Source: Ligustrum vulgare (lineage: Eukaryota; Streptophyta; Magnoliopsida; Lamiales; Oleaceae). From it: a stretch of 64,000 nucleotides of DNA. Numbering within the stretch: the stretch's first letter is position 1; every line of letters starts with the position of its first letter. Position numbers and translations under genes: made by a program. Below are positions 1 through 12,135 of this stretch, piece by piece. The stretch is from NCBI GenBank assembly GCA_963555705.1, contig OY743180.1, positions 38,100,129 through 38,164,128 of the forward strand, written 5' to 3'. The notes beneath the pieces are model-generated. The model was not told the DNA's origin. It made no database searches and worked only from the letters and a program-made list of their open reading frames with translations.

Positions 1-745
1 ATAGAATTCCCCTCTAGGGTTTAAATTAACTCTACATAGTTAGTCGACTATGTTAACGAACAGCTGGCCGTAATGATTAAGTGCATGGAACGCAAGAATT
101 CATGTAGCGATTGCAATAATAACAAACGTATATTTCTATCGTTCGTCCAATTATCGGATTATATCCCTAGATCTAAGTGTTGGCTTACATCCCGGATTAC
201 AAAAACACTCATGATATCGTTAACAAATGATCAATTCATTTACGCATTAAACATGAAGATAAAATCTATAGATGCAATCAAAAGCGCAAAACTAGAATAA
301 TAGAATTAAAACCATAAACCTAGCTACATTGAATATCCCAACTTTGAATTAACAATTAGTCAATAAATAAATAATTACGCAGTAAAAATAAATACTACGC
401 ATGTTGAGTTTATCAAATTAACAAGAGAAAAGGAAGTCTTGCACCAAGAACTCGCTCCCCGTTAATAATCTTCAATCCTTGATCTTCGCGTCCCAGAATT
501 TAATTATAAAGCAATAAATTATGTGGTTGGAAGGCTGTGCAAAGGTTCTCAATTCATGCATGATAAGTCCCTTTAATAGATTTCCCTAGAAACCTAGGCA
601 AAAGAATGCTGAAATCCGCACATGGGCTTTTTCTTGAACCTTGATTCCTTCCACTTTGCTCTCCTTGGAAATTCCGATCGACGATTCCATCACTGATTTT
701 GCTCTTTTAAGCTTCAAATAACATCCAAATGCCCACTTTTCCACT
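1..745. other. AT-rich sequence without a gene; possible antisense LTR tail
   Basis: I see no coding region. The 75-codon ORF at 73-300 resembles nothing I know. Read on the minus strand, the stretch has the general style of the 3' part of an Athila-type LTR, like the one ending near 10457, but I found no matching end, PBS or TSD, so this is only a suggestion. The MITE target site starts at 746. Confidence 0.25.
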
Positions 746-1557
746 TTAGGTGGCGTTCTGTTTGTATTTTATTTTGTATTTTCATTTTCGAAAATGTTTT
801 GTGTTTCCTGTTTTCATTTTTGTTTTCAAATTTGCTGAAAACGCGTTTGGTTTGTCATTTCTGAAAACTGTTTTTGAAAATGAAAAGCTGGAAAACACGT
901 TCTGTTTGAAATTTTGCAGAATACTACTTAAACTATTTTAATTAATTTGCTTGCAGAATACTACTAATTCAAACTCAATTTTTCTTTCACAATACACTGA
1001 AAACATGGTTACATGCAACACACTAATGTAAGCATTAAGAGTCTATATTAACACAACTTTGTCAGGTTCGGGATTAAAGAAAACTCTACTTATATTAAAA
1101 TCCAGAAAATACAAGTTCTTTTAAAACCATCAGAGTCCATTTATCAGTGCATTTTTTGAAATATAACAACAAGAATTCTCACTTAATTTTTTTTTGTAAT
1201 GTTGATATTGAATTCAATAAAACTTTATTTAAGCTTAGTTCCAAGTTAGGATAATTCTAAAAAAATTAATAAATAAATAAAAAATAAAACTTTATATTAA
1301 GTTTAGTTCTAAGTTAAGATAATTCTTAAAAAAAAAAAAAAAAATTTCCCAAAACGCGTTTTCCGCGTTTTGGACATTTTTTGTCAAAATACACACAAAA
1401 CGCCCAAAACGAGGTTTTTGACGTTTTGCGTTTTGTGTACAATTTTTCTTTGTTTTCCAAAATGCGTTTTCGAAAATGGTAAAGAGAACGCGTTTTTAGC
1501 GTTTTCGAAAATAAAAACAGAAAACGACCTCAAAACAGCAAAGAGAACTGGGGCTTA
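746..1557. mobile_element. Tourist-like (PIF/Harbinger-type) MITE
   Basis: A non-coding element occupies 749-1554 (806 bp) between two copies of TTA (746-748 and 1555-1557), the TSD typical of PIF/Harbinger and Tourist elements. The left end reads GGTGGCGTTCTGTTTG. The right end, reverse-complemented, reads GCCCCAGTTCTCTTTG. The similarity extends inward for about 180 bases on each side as an imperfect inverted repeat rich in TTTTCGAAAA and ACGCGTTTT motifs. There is no transposase ORF; the small ORFs inside are by-products of the inverted repeat. Mobilisation would need a transposase in trans. The Harbinger element at 52317 has different terminal sequences, so it is not an obvious parent. 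Confidence 0.7.
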
Positions 1558-1739
1558 TTGTTTCATTCCAATGACTTTGGGAGAATTCCTAAAATATAAA
1601 CAAATATAAAGTAATTAAGTAGCAATTATTCAAGAATGACATTAATATAATCTAATTTAGACATACAAATAAGTGTATGAAATGAACTTATCATTACCCA
1701 CCAAACACTAGTGTGAAAAAGGTTATCCCTTTTTTAATC

Positions 1740-3010
1740 AATTTCATCCATTTTGACTCTAGAACTTAGGACATGTCTATGGACAAGTGATTCCTTCACA
1801 GCATAAGTCCTTCCTTCCTCATCACTACTACTAGTCCCAATATCTTGTAACCTAGGCAACCCTTTAAACTCATCCTCTGAACTAGTATCTCCATTGTCAC
1901 GCAAAATCATAACCCTTTTATTTGGACATTGAGAAGCAATGTGACCAGAAACCCAAGCATTTAAAACATTTTATATTCCTATCCCTAGTAGGTTGGGAAT
2001 CAGCAATATTTTTACCTTTAGTTGTTGGCTCCTCCCTCCCTTTCTGGACATGATGTCATTGACTTCAATTCTTGGATGAGAAGTAGGATAAGTGCCCGGA
2101 GATTGCCTTGCTTCTCCCTTTCACCTCAGCTGTCTCTCCACCTTCATGGCCATGTGTACCATTTCCTCTAGTTCCACATAATGTTGCAGCTCAATGATGT
2201 TGACAATATCCCTATTCAACCCACTCAAAAACCTTGCCATTGTAGCCTCTCGATCCTCTACCACATTGGCCCTAATCATTGCTACCTCCATATCCTTATG
2301 GTACTCCTCCACACTCCTAGAACCCTATGTAAACCCTTACAACCTTTGATTAATGTCCCTATGGTAGTGGCTTAGGACAAACCTCTTTCTCATTATGGCT
2401 TTCATATCAACCCATATATTTATTGGTCTTTCACCATCCTCCTTCGATCCTTCACTAATTGATCCCACCAATTTATTGAGTAGTCAGCGAACTCCACCAC
2501 GACTAGCTTAACCTTCTTTTCCTCCGAATAATTATGGCACTCAGACATCAATTCCACTCGCTTCTCCTTATCTAAATAAGCCTCCTGGTCACTCCTCCCA
2601 CAAAAAGGTGGTATGATCATTTTAATATTTCCTAGGTTACCATCCACTTCATCTCTATTCCCATGCGGCCTCCTATCACCATGATATCCTATATCATTCC
2701 TCCATACATACCCATCTCCTCTATCCCTCCTTCGTACACTAGCCATAGTAGATATACTGATATACTACCACTCTCACTACCCTGGCCCTCATCATCTATA
2801 CTAACCTCATGTCAACGACCACTTCTGACCCTAAAACTACTATGAGATTGTTTCCGGTGTCGTTGATCACGCTCTGCATCCTGTTTCTCCATCTGAGCCA
2901 TCATCTTCTCAAATTGTACCTGCATCGCTGTAATCACATCATTACCCTGCTCAACTTTTCTATCCACACCTTTGGGTTGTTTCTTGTCACCCACAGAAGA
3001 TAATGATGTA
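1740..3010 (-). pseudogene. gag: Ty3/gypsy (chromovirus, CRM-like) gag remnant, antisense
   Basis: Gag packages retrotransposon RNA into virus-like particles. Minus-strand fragments at 2812-2994, 2420-2746 and 2121-2312 follow the same order as the gag at 19653-20723 and share its hallmarks: the NLGNIKM..PPF start of the capsid region, the CHNYSEEKKVKL block, the WWDQL block and the MARFLSGLNRDI..ELQHYVELEEMVHMAMKVERQL block. A CCHC zinc knuckle follows at about 1917-1965 but is split by a one-base frameshift between its second cysteine and the histidine. Several frame breaks make it non-functional, and no pol follows to the left. Its PBS and LTR are at 3400-4140, so the element runs on the minus strand and is truncated at about 1700. 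Confidence 0.85.
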
Positions 3011-3399
3011 GATCCATCCTTGTTAGATATTTTAATAACAAAAGAAAATTCTCCTCAAGTGTATTTTCGCTAGTGTATCACTCATTTATCCCTTCAAATT
3101 TCACCAAGAACTAATCAAGGATCAACAAATAAGGAATTTATGGAAGACACGAAGAAAAAAAAAAGAAAATTGAGAAATTCTCGGGGTTTGGGACTTTCTG
3201 GCAATTTTTGGAATTTTTTTGAAGAAAATTCGACTACGATTTTGGCAAAAAAAGGGAATTGGATTTGGACGACTCGAAAAACGCTTTTGAATTTTTTGGA
3301 AGAATTTGTATGGATTAAAAGTTGAAAACTTTACTGGCACGAAGAATACAAAGAAATCAATAAAAACAAGAAAAAGACAAGAATCTGAATTAGATCCAA
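3011..3399 (-). other. Untranslated leader of the antisense chromovirus remnant
   Basis: This A-rich stretch lies between the gag remnant and the PBS. The corresponding leader in the related element at 19044-19652 is similarly long and A/T-rich. The 115-codon minus ORF over it is low-complexity Phe/Ser-rich sequence and is not considered a gene. Confidence 0.5.
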
Positions 3400-3411
3400 G
3401 CTCTGATACCA
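3400..3411 (-). promoter_or_regulatory. Primer binding site for initiator tRNA-Met
   Basis: On the minus strand the 12-mer TGGTATCAGAGC matches the 3' end of plant initiator tRNA-Met. It lies two bases from the LTR end that starts at 3414 on the plus strand. This fixes the orientation of the remnant gag element. Confidence 0.85.
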
Positions 3412-3413
3412 AA

Positions 3414-4140
3414 TGATGTGATCCCCCTTGGGAACGCAACGAAGAACACGCGGAATAACACAAACACAACTAGGAAAGATCTAAATTAAATTTAACACGA
3501 GAAACGAGAAATAAACAACGAAAATAAAGATAAATCTTGACAGTAAAACCTTGACCCTATATTCACGATGCCAGAATGATGAGGAATGTGATCGCCACAA
3601 GGGATGTCAATTTCTTGATAAGTTCATTGGGTGAATGCTACAAAGATCGGATCTTTGATAAGTTCTAAATAAAAGGGAAAATCTCACCTTTCAAAGAGAA
3701 ATGCTCTCAAATTCATTCAATATCCAAGTTAATTGTCCAACAATGAAAGAAAAACAATAATATAAGGTAAATTGCTTCTAACCTAGCCCTAGCCGCAATT
3801 AGGGTCCAAAATATGGAAATAAATAAGTAAAACAGGAAAACAATTAAAAATTAGCGAAAAACTTAAAAATTATACAGCTTGACTACGCTGTTATTTTACT
3901 TACGGCCGTGAAAAACTGATTTACGGCCGTGAAAGCCTTAGTTACGGCAGTAACAACCTTGTTGAGTTCTGTTTTGGTCATTAATTTGACTTGAATTTTG
4001 GCTTCCCACAATTCAGGTTAGTCTTGGGATACCATTTACCACCCCATGCTTGATATTTGGAGCTCCCGAGCTTGAATTTGACAGTTGGTTCCTCGTAACC
4101 CAATCTCTTGGTCGATCTTTTGTCTTGGATCACATCATCA
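3414..4140 (-). repeat. LTR of the antisense chromovirus remnant
   Basis: The edge next to the PBS reads TGATGTGATCC on the plus strand, the reverse complement of the ...GGATCACATCA end of the LTRs at 19028 and 24832. The outer edge ends in CATCATCA near 4140. Between 3898 and 3955 there are copies of the palindrome TTACGGCCGTAA, also typical of those LTRs. It is about 727 bp and is a diverged relative. No second LTR or TSD can be read for this element. Confidence 0.7.
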
Positions 4141-5134
4141 ACTCTTGGAAAACACATCAAAGGTATGATTTTTCCTACAACTTTTGGTTTTTATCTAAAT
4201 CTTGGTGTTTTTCATGTCTTATGTGAAATTTAATTTGGTGAATTATTGGAGATGGGTTTAGGCTAGGATTGGAGTACATTGAATTGTGTTTATTAGGAGA
4301 ATTTTTTTTGATTCAACTCTCTGAATCTATGTTCTCTCTTGATTTCTTTCTATGCGTACCAAGTGTTTGATTAAATTCCACAGTGAGTTTTTGCAAATCT
4401 TTTAGAATGATCACCTTCAACACATGTTATACATCGTATTTGCACCATTCATTCATAGTTTACACTAATTTTAAGGTACTAAACTAGAATGGGACACCAT
4501 TGCACCTCATTGGAAGGTCATTGCAGGCATCACAACACCCACTGCACTTAAAATCTGCTTCAGGTCACTACTTTACCACACCTTTTCATGATCCAAATGA
4601 ACTCTGATTGCTCTGAATTCTTGACATGTTATAGACTAGATTATGTACTTTCGTATACCCGTGATATGTCTTACAAAATTTTCACTTTTTTCTAGGCGAT
4701 ATCAAGGGCTGGATATCAGTAGTCAACCATGTTTAAAAATTTAAAATTTTGTTATATCATAGTATGTGAGTGTTGTATTAAGTTATTTCAGTTCCTATGT
4801 TATAATTATGCTACTAATGTTGATTATTTCTCATTTGCAAGGACATCATGGGACACTTCGTGCCAAACATGAAAAGAGCAAGAAAAGGTTCAATTCATCC
4901 AACAAACATTGAATTCAAAGCTTCAAATTGGGGACACCACTGCTCCAAACCTGGGAAATACCTATCTCTTTGTCATTTTGTGTGTATTTGATTTATGTAT
5001 ATGAAATACGTTAACTTATTTTAGTTGGCTTTTTCAATTTTTCTACAAGTAATTTAAGTAAATTTAATTTAACTACTAAATACGTGTATTTAGTAATTTA
5101 TTAAATTTAATTAAATTACTTAATTATTTCTTGA
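4141..5134. other. Unassigned non-coding sequence
   Basis: No ORF of note. The text resembles non-coding LTR retrotransposon sequence, but I cannot place it in a family. Confidence 0.3.
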
Positions 5135-6120
5135 ATGTAATATTGATTTTATCTCCGACATGTTTGTGATAATAATTTAATATTGGAGATAATGTTTGTT
5201 GCTTAGAATCAAGAAATATTGATCAAGATTTGTTACTTATCTCTTATGATTAGAATTGAGAAATATTGATCAAGAAATATTGTGATTGGCCGAGTATCTT
5301 GATGACCAAAGATCATGATTTTATTCTTGGTGTCCAAGATTGGTAAGATTCTGGAATTGATAATTATCTTACCTTATCATCACTTATGGTAAGATTATTG
5401 GATTTATGATTATCTTACCTTATCATCACTTATGATAAGATTCTTGAATTATTTTACCTTATCTTATTCTTGATTTAATTATAGGAAATCGAGATTTGGC
5501 GCAAGAAGGATTCTTGATGGACAAGCAATCCTATTGCACATAAAGAAAGAAACTTGGATGATTTCCAAAGACGTGTAAAAACATCAAAAATTTCGTGTGG
5601 AGCAAAAAAAATATACACGCCTTCTACATTGTTAAGTCTTCTGTTCTCCGGGAGGAGTTTGTCAATCACTTAGAGAAGAAAACACTTTCAGCCTAAAAGA
5701 TCAAATGGGAGGTTTGAATCAAGATCAAACTGGAGTTCGAATGTGTTGAAGATTGTTGTAGTTCAAAGAAAGCTACTGAAGAGTGTTGGGATGCCAGCTC
5801 ATACTACATGCCATAGAATGATCAGGGAGTGATTTATTTCTTGGATGTTTGATAAGTATATGCGTATATTTATCCTGTAACTTAGATTGATCTGTGTAAA
5901 TACTTTTCTTAAAGTAATGATTGATTTTTGTCCGCAGGATGCGGGCACGTGGATTTTCCCTATTAGGATTTTTCCCACGTTAAGCTCAAATATTGTGTTC
6001 TTGTCTCTTTACAGTTCTGCATATCTTATACTGTCTGTTTATATTTTACAATCCAGACGAATCTGCATCAGCGAGATTCATCTGGTAGTGCGCTATAACA
6101 GATCTTAACAATTCACTGTT
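5135..6120 (+). repeat. Possible copia-type LTR
   Basis: The right part (about 5935-5990) carries a GTGGATTTT...TTTTTCCCACGTT segment like the R/U5 region of many plant copia LTRs, and a TGTAATATT start is possible near 5138. No PBS, PPT or TSD was resolved, so the limits are guesses. A 46-bp tandem repeat (about 2.8 units, 5338-5465, core TTATCTTACCTTATCATCAC) lies inside. Confidence 0.3.
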
Positions 6121-7029
6121 AATTTGTTACTGTCCAGACATATCTGTGACGGTCTGTTTGTTTAAACATAAAATTTAGACAACTTTAAAGTTTCAAAATA
6201 CATTGAGGGCATTGTATATTTCTAGTTTTGGGTGAGAATCTCATTCATGTGATATATTATGCACACTCATTTGAATTTTGGGGCAAAAAATTCATTAAAA
6301 AATTGAAAATTTTTGTTCATTTGTTTATTACTTATGACATAATTTGGATTAACTTTGTGCTTTAGTTATAAAAGTGGACAACATTGAACTTGATTGTTAT
6401 TTACATTTATCTATGTTAAAATTTATTAAATTTAAGCACATAGTCATTGTCAAATAATTGTTTGTGTAGGGGAATGCTTAACACGTGTGGGGCAAATTTT
6501 TGCAATATGAACATAGGATAGACTATAAAATCTCAAACCTTAAGATGTTAAATCCCGACCTTTGATCTATTCTGCATGCCTATTTAATTGTGACTGCCTT
6601 GTATGAAAAAAATGCAATATATAAATGTTTAGAAACACACAATAGAAAAATACCTCAAGATATGAGAGAAAAACAGTAAGGTTGTGATCATCCATGAGAG
6701 TTGTGAGAAAAATAAAAAATAAATAAATCATTGATTGACCACATGAGATTTTGACTTATGTATGCATAATTAGCCACACAGTATTAAATACGTTTTTACA
6801 TGAGTTTGCATTTGATTTTTGACTATTCATACACACGTACATTAAAGTCAAGCATCGGATAATTGGGAATATTTTATGATGTTGTTCATCTTCTAAAATG
6901 TAATGTTGATCTAAATTCTTGAGACTTACGGTAAACAAGTTGACAAAACAAAAATATTTGTATTTGTAGTTTTTTGTTTATAGTTTAGTTTTAATCTGTT
7001 TGAGGACGAATAATAGTTCTAGTTTGAAG
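6121..7029 (+). other. Athila-type 3' non-coding region
   Basis: AT-rich, without a gene. The last part (about 6995-7029) contains a GAGGACGAATAATAG-type string followed by a degenerate AGTTTGAAG. This looks like a decayed version of the AGTTTGGGGGTG polypurine tract that precedes Athila 3' LTRs, directly before the LTR-like start at 7030. Confidence 0.4.
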
Positions 7030-7491
7030 TGTTGATAAGTGTATTTTATACACTTATTTCCATTTCAAAATTAGGATTTATTGTTTTCATTCTTGAATAT
7101 TTGCTATTGATTTCTTTATTATTTGTTTCTATTTTAGAAATATCCCAAAGTCGAGAAAACAAAGGAATTGAAGCAAAAACAAGCCAACTGGATGATAAAA
7201 TAGCTAAATTGTACAAATGAAGAGTTGATGAAGTCAATCGAGGTGCAAAATGAAGGAAGAAAGAATCAAATTGGGAGAAATCAAAAGTTTAGGGACTAAA
7301 TTGTATCAATAAGAAGCTGGAGGACTTGCTGTGCAATAAAAAGATGATGACTAACTTAAATGAAATCAAAATATGGAAATTGAACTCCAGCCATACAATC
7401 GCACGATCGCATGCATTAGAACCACGTGGCCGCATGAACATATGAGGAGGAATTGAATCACGTATAACCATGCGATCACATGGTTTATAAC

Positions 7492-9222
7492 TGTAAATCC
7501 AAGAGTAAACTAACCAAGAGGGGGGTGAATTGGTTTATAAAAAATTTTCGATAAATAATCTCAAACTTAAAAACCAATGGGTACAAGTATGAGCACTTAG
7601 TGTTACAAGTAACTAAACTATCAATTTAGTGTGCTATATATGTGTAAACTTAATTGATAAAGTAAGTATAGCACTTAGATATAGTGTTGCATAATATAAA
7701 TTGAGAGAATAGAGTAAGTGCAATGTAAGTAAGTAAAAGGGATAAGAGAATGCAAACGCGATTTATGGAGGTTCAATCAACCAACGTGATCTACGTCCCC
7801 CGTTACCGAGCTCTCCGTCACGAGCAAGGCCAAATCCACTAAATTGATAACTTACAACAAGGAGTATCGAATCCTTAGGTGACTTTACAACAAGGAGCAC
7901 ATATCCTTTACAATCGAGTTTTCACAAGGCTCTCGAAACCACAAGATGTAATGAATTGAATTTACAATTGAAATAACTCTCTTGACAAATGATATACTCA
8001 AATTAAGTACCGAGAGAGTTAGGCTAACACTTCAATAGATAGCAATGAATTAAGCTCGAGTGTTAGAGAAAAACTTTGATGCAAATGATAATGAAAAGTT
8101 CAATGCAATCAAACAAAGTTTTTCAAATAATCTCTTGTTAAAATATTGAATCAAATTAAGTACCAAGAGATGCAACACTTGAATAATTAACAATGAGTTA
8201 AGCTCAAAGTCTTTAGGCAATGGAACTTTGATGAATCAAATGATAGTAAAAAATGTAGCACAAATAATCAAAGTTCCTTAATTGAAATTTCTCTCTTTTA
8301 AAAGATTGAAACAAGTTTAGAACAAAGAGAGACTTACACTTCAATTCCAATATAGTGTGAAGATGTTGAAGAAGTTTAAACAATATAAAACCAAGAATCT
8401 TCACAAAACTTTCTTCCAAAAACTTTGATGAATTTGATAAAACAAAGTTTAAATCAATCAAAGTTTTATAATAATAATAGATGAATATAAACCAAGTAAG
8501 AACAATGAACTTTCACAAGAAAGTTTGTATAAAATCGTTTCTATGTTGTGCAAATTGAATGTACATGAGATGGCTATTTATAGATCAAGAATTTGAGCTG
8601 CAGCCAGTTTCGGTCGACCGGTTCACACTTTCGGTCGACCGAAAGTTTAAAAGATTTAGCCGTTACATTTTAGCCGTTGAACTTTCGGTTGAGCAGATGT
8701 TTCGGTCGACCAGAGTTTCGGTCGATGACCGAAATTGGAAAAATTTGAGTTTTTATTTTTATATCAAAAAGTTTATTTTTCCAAAAACAATTTCATGTTA
8801 TGATTTGAAAAATCATTTTTATGCAAGTGACGAATTTTCATGTAAGTTTCTTGATGCATAAAAATCATTTTCGAGCTCGTTGAATTTCATCGCTAAAGAT
8901 TGAGAGTGTTATACCTTTACATAGGTTAAATCAACTCTTGAACTTGAACACTAATCTTGTATGCTTGAATTCTTGATCTTCATGTCATGATTTTCAACTT
9001 CAATTTTGATCTTTGAATATCTTCAATTCTTTCATGATCTTCTTTGCGTCTCATGTGCTTGATCACATAGTTTTGACTTATATCTTTGAGAGACGATTTG
9101 AACATAGAGTGCTTTGAATATTTATCATTACATGAAACACTTGAAGCACACTAGTTAATAACACAATATATTCTTGTTTGTTATGATCAAAACAATAAGG
9201 TTAAGTTAACCATAGGTCAACA
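7492..9222 (-). repeat. Solo LTR related to the Sirevirus LTRs at 12136 and 29425
   Basis: The 1731-bp sequence begins TGTAAATCC...GTAAACTAACC and ends CATAGGTCAACA, the same edges as the 1503-bp LTRs of the Sirevirus element, and it is colinear with them throughout. It is flanked by perfect 5-bp TSDs ATAAC (7487-7491 and 9223-9227), which shows a complete insertion later reduced to one LTR by recombination. The reading orientation is minus: on that strand a TATA box (around 8572-8580, CTATTTATA on plus) lies downstream of TTTCGGTCGACCGAAA-type palindromes at 8609-8740. Confidence 0.85.
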
Positions 9223-9959
9223 ATAACAGCGTGATTTTATGGTTATCCGATTGGGTCGCACATGTAGGATTTTAAAGCAAAATTCAACAGGTTTTTAACT
9301 TTTTGAACTAAGTTTCACCTAAATCTATAACCCGATGAGAGGCAAGAAATATGGGGCTCTCAACTTGTCAAAATCATCACGAAGAGCTGTCAAATCATGA
9401 AGGAACCAATCTACACCAAATTCAAAATTGAAGCCAAAGATCAAAACTATGATTCGGGTGATGAACTCCAATTATTTATCTTGTAATTTATATTCAATCA
9501 TATTTCTGGGCTAAGTTTTTAGTATTAAGATCGTGATGAAACTTCATTTTTTGGATTTTATGTATTGATTTATCATTTAATTTATTTAATTCATGGGCTT
9601 GAGCAATTAATTCGTGCTTTTATTATTATGCAATTACTTGATAACAAATTGTATGATTGTTACGATCTTTTCTTATGTTCGAGAGAGTAGGAATTCATTA
9701 GATGTGTTTTAATTGCCACAAAGTCTGATAGGGGATAGAAATAGACACTTACGCTTTGTGTTATCTGCAATAGTATTCATAAAACTATAATACTTTCCTA
9801 TACATTCGCATTCATCATAGAAATATAATCAAGTCACGTGTAGGAAAATGTGTTATTTCTTGTCCGAATGGGATTTATAATAGTTTTAGGAATAAGAATT
9901 TTCGAAACCCCATCAATTATCGTTAGATGTTTAAATCAATACATAAATGACGGAAGTCG

Positions 9960-10235
9960 TGTAATACCCCGACTAAGAAAGATTAAAAGAAATGATAGGT
10001 ACTACTCATACCAACATGGTGCAGCTTCTTTTTCAAAAGTCCATCGTTAGAAACTCCAAAGTTAAGCGTGCTTGGCTTGGAGAAATTCTGGAATGGGTGA
10101 CCTCTTGGGAAGTTTTCTCGGGAGCTTGCGAGTGAGGACAAAGCATGCTGAAAAGACTCATGTTGGTACGGTGGGTACAGTACGTCATCATCTAACGGCC
10201 GGGACAGCTCGTTAAGTGGGACCCGGGTCGTTACA
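9960..10235 (+). mobile_element. Cassandra TRIM, single LTR
   Basis: The 276-bp unit starts TGTAATACCCC, ends GGGTCGTTACA, and is flanked by perfect TSDs AGTCG (9955-9959 and 10236-10240). It contains 5S rRNA-derived sequence, the hallmark of Cassandra terminal-repeat retrotransposons in miniature, which use 5S promoter elements for RNA polymerase III transcription. No internal domain or second LTR is present, so it is a solo LTR. It is inserted in the Athila-type LTR. Confidence 0.9.
10052..10113 (+). promoter_or_regulatory. 5S rRNA-derived internal promoter in the Cassandra LTR
   Basis: The stretch matches the 3' half of plant 5S rRNA. AAGCGTGCTTGG (10064-10075) corresponds to box A and GAATGGGTGACCTC (10091-10104) to box C, with the intermediate element between them partly changed. 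It is a promoter remnant in a retroelement, not a functional 5S gene. Confidence 0.85.
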
Positions 10236-10457
10236 AGTCGATTCTAGCATGTTTTTCTTATAGTTTCTTAAATTCCAAAACTTTTATCTTTTTAGTTTAA
10301 CTTTTAACTTGGTTTTAATACAAAATTCTCTATTCATGCTTCTTTAGTTCCGATTAAGGTCAATAATCTAAAATACAATTTACTCAATTTCTTTGGGTAT
10401 GATATCTAGATTTAATCTACTATATTACTTGTACGATCCGTATACTTGCGGTCAGCA

Positions 10458-11640
10458 ATAGGAAGTACATATGCATTGACAGGAACGATTGCATTAACTT
10501 GTGGATTTTTTTGAGCTTCTTCCTAAACTTCTTCTTTGATTCTTTTAGATTGAGCTTTCTGTTTCTTTCCAATGGTAGTTATCTGTTCCCCATTAGTTCC
10601 TTTCTTCATTACTGTGATATCTTGCAACTGAACTCCACTTCTTGTAGTAATGGCATGAAGTTATTCATCCTTTGGTTGCTTTTGAAGCCTTTAGTGGAAT
10701 GGAATGTGCTGCACATATGCTTTAACAGTGGATGAAGATCTAATAGATGGTGTCTCAATGACTGCATAATTCATAGTTTTAACTACTAATACCTATTCAT
10801 AGTTTTTAACTACTAATACCAAGTGCAGCTGTTAGCTGCCCCATTAGAGTTTCCAAATGTATAATTGCAGTCTACCGATTTTGGAATGTGATTTCACTAT
10901 TGGTGATGTATTGCATCGTTAAATTCTCCAAAGCTGATTTCTTCTCTTATTGTTGCTAAAACAGTGGTGGATTGTGTTGAAATTGATTTTCTTGACTCAG
11001 ATTATTAGCCCACGAGAAGTTTGGATGATTCCTACAACCTGGATTGTATTTTTTGGAGTAGGGATTGTTCTATCACTTTTGAAAATTCTGCGCGTAGTTG
11101 ATCTCCTCATGTTGTATTACATGTGTTGAGACTAAATAACAACTTTCTGTAACATGATCTGCCTACATCCTTTGCAAATTGGTGTTGATTTGTGCACCAT
11201 GCTCCTAGGCCGAGTTAAATTGTCCAGTTTTTTTGATAGACCTTCTATTTGTGCTACCAATTGTGTAACTACATCGATATTGTATACCCCAACTGATTTT
11301 TTTTGGATTTTCCTTTTCGTTGACCACATAGATTTTCCGCAATTCTCTTATATAGCTCATGTGCTCGGTCTATGAGTAAGTATATCGCTTTTCCACTTGC
11401 TAAAGCATCAATATATTTGCAGTAGGATGTACGCCTGAATAAAATATGTAGAACTCAACATTTTTGGGACTGTCTAGATTTGGATATTTTATGAAGTATT
11501 CTTTAAACCTCACCTATGCTTCTGGATAACTCTAGAGATCTCTCGGTTTAAAGGTGTGGAATTCATTCCTGATTTGAAGAAACTCGAGATGTTGGAAAAA
11601 ATTTCTTTGTGAATTTTTGGATGGGGTGTAGGAGCAGGAC
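10458..11640 (-). pseudogene. gag: Athila-type gag remnant, antisense
   Basis: On the minus strand, reading from about 11600 down, degenerate frames give typical Athila Gag pieces: a PEA.VRFKEYF block (about 11520), the GVYNIDVVTQLVAQIEGLSK block (11132-11329), a decayed zinc knuckle beginning CKGC, then an NPYS..YNPG.RNHPNFSWAN block (about 11000). Each block is separated by stop codons or frameshifts. The direction is opposite to the adjacent LTR at 7030-10457, so the two are not one simple element. The remainder down to 10458 has no recognisable domain. Confidence 0.65.
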
Positions 11641-12130
11641 ATTTTTTCTTTTTCGCCGAGTTCAGGACGTGTCTTTTGTAAAATCCAAAAATTTCAAGTC
11701 TTTTTCAAAATCACTTCACTTAAAATAAAATTAATTTATTTAAAAAGTAATGATATTAATTTTAAAACATTATTATCATGATCTCGAGTTTAATAAAAGT
11801 TTGACAATTCAAATATAAAAATTCTTATTTGGTGGTGTGTCCACAACTCACAGGTTATCACCTAGCGCAACACTATTTGTCTCACCGTCTGAAGATCTGC
11901 CCCAACCCTCTTTAGTTTATTTCTATTATTTCATGAAAGGCTAAATGTCGTGGAATGAGGATACAATTGGTCAATGAGTAGAATATGGTGCACATGTGTT
12001 ATTGCTCATTGAGATATACAAGTCAGTTTCACATACTCAAGACAAATTCAAATGTATGATGAGTAATTAATGCACATGCATGTTCTTTTCAAAAATCATG
12101 TTAGATGAATAATAGATGCATATGCATGTT
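11641..12130. other. LTR-like sequence forming the left flank of the Sirevirus insertion
   Basis: No gene. A phrase GGCTAAATGTCGTGGAATGAG (11940s) has a counterpart in the gypsy solo LTR at 16064-17908 (about 16303-16321), so this is probably the left arm of a gypsy LTR whose right arm continues at 30933. The join is supported by the CTTTC target duplication on each side of the Sirevirus. Confidence 0.4.
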
Positions 12131-12135
12131 CTTTC

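Larger units (their letters stand above)
7030..10457 (+). repeat. Athila-type LTR, interrupted twice
   Basis: The LTR starts TGTTGATAAGTG, followed by a TATTTTATACACTTA string that resembles the start of the Athila LTR at 43480. It ends near 10457 in a CGATCCGTATACTTGCGGTCA string, which is typical of Athila/Tat LTR ends. Two insertions with perfect TSDs sit inside: a Sirevirus-like solo LTR (7492-9222) and a Cassandra LTR (9960-10235). Without them the LTR is about 1.4 kb. No PBS follows, and the flanking five bases do not match (TGAAG against ATAGG), so it is either a 3' LTR or a rearranged solo LTR. Confidence 0.55.

Noticed and set aside
10052..10113. 5S rRNA gene
   Set aside because: Only part of the 5S sequence is present and it is embedded in a 276-bp LTR with TSD, i.e. 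Cassandra.
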